64,000 bases of DNA, taken from NCBI GenBank assembly GCA_965243775.1, contig CBDEWF010000019.1, positions 1-64,000 of the forward strand, given 5' to 3'. Each line of letters starts with the position of its first letter. Positions within the stretch are counted from its first letter, which is position 1. Under the pieces are notes generated by a model. That model was not told the DNA's origin. It saw only the letters and a program-made list of their open reading frames with translations, and ran no database searches. Positions 62,802 through 64,000 of this stretch are shown in pieces. This DNA comes from Sansalvadorimonas sp965243775. GTDB lineage: Bacteria > Pseudomonadota > Gammaproteobacteria > Pseudomonadales > Endozoicomonadaceae. The translations under genes and the position numbers were made by a program.

Positions 62802-63920
62802 TTACACCTTTTCCAAAACCACACTGCCTATAGAATAACCGGCTCCAAAAGAGCAGAGAACACCGTTCGCGCCCTGCTGGAGAGAAGCTTTGGTTTTATG
62901 AAACGCAATCACTGACCCGGCAGAACTGGTATTGGCATATTTATCAAGAATAACCGGCGCCTCTTCTGGTAGCGGCTCCCGCCCCATAACTTTACGCGCC
63001 ACCAGCTGATTCATGGACAGGTTGGCCTGGTGTAACCAAAGCCGGTCGATCTCTGCAACATCCATTGACAGATTATTCATATGCCCACTGATATGACGGG
63101 CGACCTGGGGACAAACCTCCTTGAAAACCTTGCGGCCATTCTGTACAAACAGCTTGTCGGGGCTTCCTATGCCCTCTTCCGCTGCATTGTTCAGAAAACC
63201 GAAGTTATTGCGAATATTATTGGAATACTGGGTCCATACCTCTGTTCCCACCATACGCCAGCCACCATTTCTGGCCAGTTCAGAACTCTCAACCACCATG
63301 GCGGTGCAGGCATCACCAAAAATAAAATGGCTGTCCCGATCACGGAAATTAAGATGTGCTGTACAAATTTCAGGGTTAACCACCAGTATGCGGCCGACGC
63401 TGCCAGCCTGGATCATATCACCGGCCATCTTCAGACCAAACGTGGCTGAGGAGCAGGCCACATTCATGTCGAAAGCAAAACCTGCAACTCCCAGATAGTG
63501 CTGGATCTCAACAGCCACTGCAGGATAAGGTCGCTGCAGGTTGGAACAGGCCACAATTACCCCATCCAGATCCCGGCTCTGAATACCGGCTTCCTTCATG
63601 GCCTGCTGAGCTGAGGCCAATGCCATATCACACTGAATGGAGGGCTGGTCATTTTCCCTTTCCGAAAGGCGGGGCTTCATGCGCTGCGGGTCAAGAATCC
63701 CATCCTTGTCCATCACATGGCGACTGCAGATGCCAGAAGCTTTTTCAATAAAGGTACTGCTGCTCTCCTGCAGAGGTTCTACCTTACCGGCATCAATAGC
63801 AGCCCTGTTTTTGTGGTTTTCAATAGCCACCCAGGCATTAAAGGATTCAACCAGTTCGTCATTATTGATGGTAAATGGCGGGGTAAAAAGCCCGGTACCG
63901 GTTAACACTGCATCTGACAC
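62802..63920 (-). CDS. Beta-ketoacyl-ACP synthase III-like (FabH family)
   Basis: Thiolase-fold condensing enzyme of 372 residues. The catalytic triad is Cys156 in NVACSSATFGLKMAG, His297 in WLHQANLSMN and Asn330 in KYANTSSAGS. It is longer than housekeeping FabH (about 317) and has an N-terminal insertion (residues 22-75), similar to the second FabH-like proteins of pseudomonads. Start is GTG at 63920 with GGGGGG upstream. It stands alone. Whether it starts fatty-acid synthesis or makes a special lipid cannot be told. Confidence 0.88.
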   Translation of the reverse strand: MSDAVLTGTGLFTPPFTINNDELVESFNAWVAIENHKNRAAIDAGKVEPLQESSSTFIEKASGICSRHVMDKDGILDPQRMKPRLSERENDQPSIQCDMALASAQQAMKEAGIQSRDLDGVIVACSNLQRPYPAVAVEIQHYLGVAGFAFDMNVACSSATFGLKMAGDMIQAGSVGRILVVNPEICTAHLNFRDRDSHFIFGDACTAMVVESSELARNGGWRMVGTEVWTQYSNNIRNNFGFLNNAAEEGIGSPDKLFVQNGRKVFKEVCPQVARHISGHMNNLSMDVAEIDRLWLHQANLSMNQLVARKVMGREPLPEEAPVILDKYANTSSAGSVIAFHKTKASLQQGANGVLCSFGAGYSIGSVVLEKV

Positions 63921-63948
63921 GAGAACCCCCCTCGCATAAATTGGTATA

Positions 63949-63963
63949 ACCGGTAAAACCGGT
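63949..63963. promoter_or_regulatory. ACCGGT-N3-ACCGGT palindrome before the FabH-like gene
   Basis: ACCGGTAAAACCGGT is a near-perfect palindrome of two ACCGGT arms, 29 bases upstream of the start codon. Its position would let a repressor block the promoter. TetR-type lipid regulators use similar palindromes; no regulator is in the window. Confidence 0.4.
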
Positions 63964-64000
63964 ACTCTTGTTATTGCACCGGATGGTATAGCAGCTGGCG

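Overview
The window looks like chromosome of a host-associated gammaproteobacterium, most like an Endozoicomonas-type member of the Oceanospirillales. This is an inference. It rests on the order of the core genes (leuC-leuD-leuB-asd-usg-fimV-truA-trpF-trpBA-accD-folC-dedD-cvpA-purF-metZ, close to the arrangement known from Pseudomonas and relatives), the enteric/Vibrio-like maltose regulon, a respiratory nitrite reductase cluster, and large eukaryote-like proteins of unknown family beside IS remnants. No rRNA, tRNA or CRISPR array was seen.

Layout. 1-11,100: maltose/maltodextrin regulon. It holds a divergent lamB (cut by the window edge), a LacI-type regulator, malE-malF-malG-malK, malQ and malM. 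The transport genes are intact, while the regulator, malQ and malM each carry frame lesions. Similar LacI-type operator palindromes lie before malE and malM, with a weaker one before lamB. 11,377-21,028: uspA, a GIY-YIG protein, arfB, radD, a moxR-DUF58-tgpA operon and ygiQ. 21,312-25,842: an accessory pair of unknown plus-strand genes, one with a RING-CH-like cysteine pattern followed by ankyrin-like helical repeats, ending at a stranded IS terminal repeat. 25,891-46,877: the biosynthetic and housekeeping series on the minus strand. It is interrupted between usg and asd by an unknown membrane-anchored gene whose two reading frames meet at an A9 tract containing a dnaX-type slippery heptamer.

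46,878-50,430 is a second accessory patch. It contains an IS1-family element, the C-terminal scar of an IS66 transposase, a secreted-looking protein with twelve near-identical zinc-finger-like repeats, and a broken cyclase-family gene. 50,424-55,135 is the cytochrome c nitrite reductase region: ccmE divergent from nrfH-like, ccmF/nrfE-like and nrfA, with an FNR-like site at the expected promoter position. 55,183-59,603 carries a rhodanese-like protein and four flagellar genes (fliA, fleN, fliO, fleQ) with no structural flagellar gene beside them. 59,909-63,920 holds a very acidic exported protein, an autotransporter and a FabH-like ketoacyl synthase.

The most novel items are the zinc-finger-like repeat protein (48,079-49,902) and the RING-CH-like protein (23,980-25,791). 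Both resemble proteins meant to work in, or imitate, eukaryotic cells. Next come the slippery-site gene (40,375-42,455) and the uneven decay of the maltose regulon.
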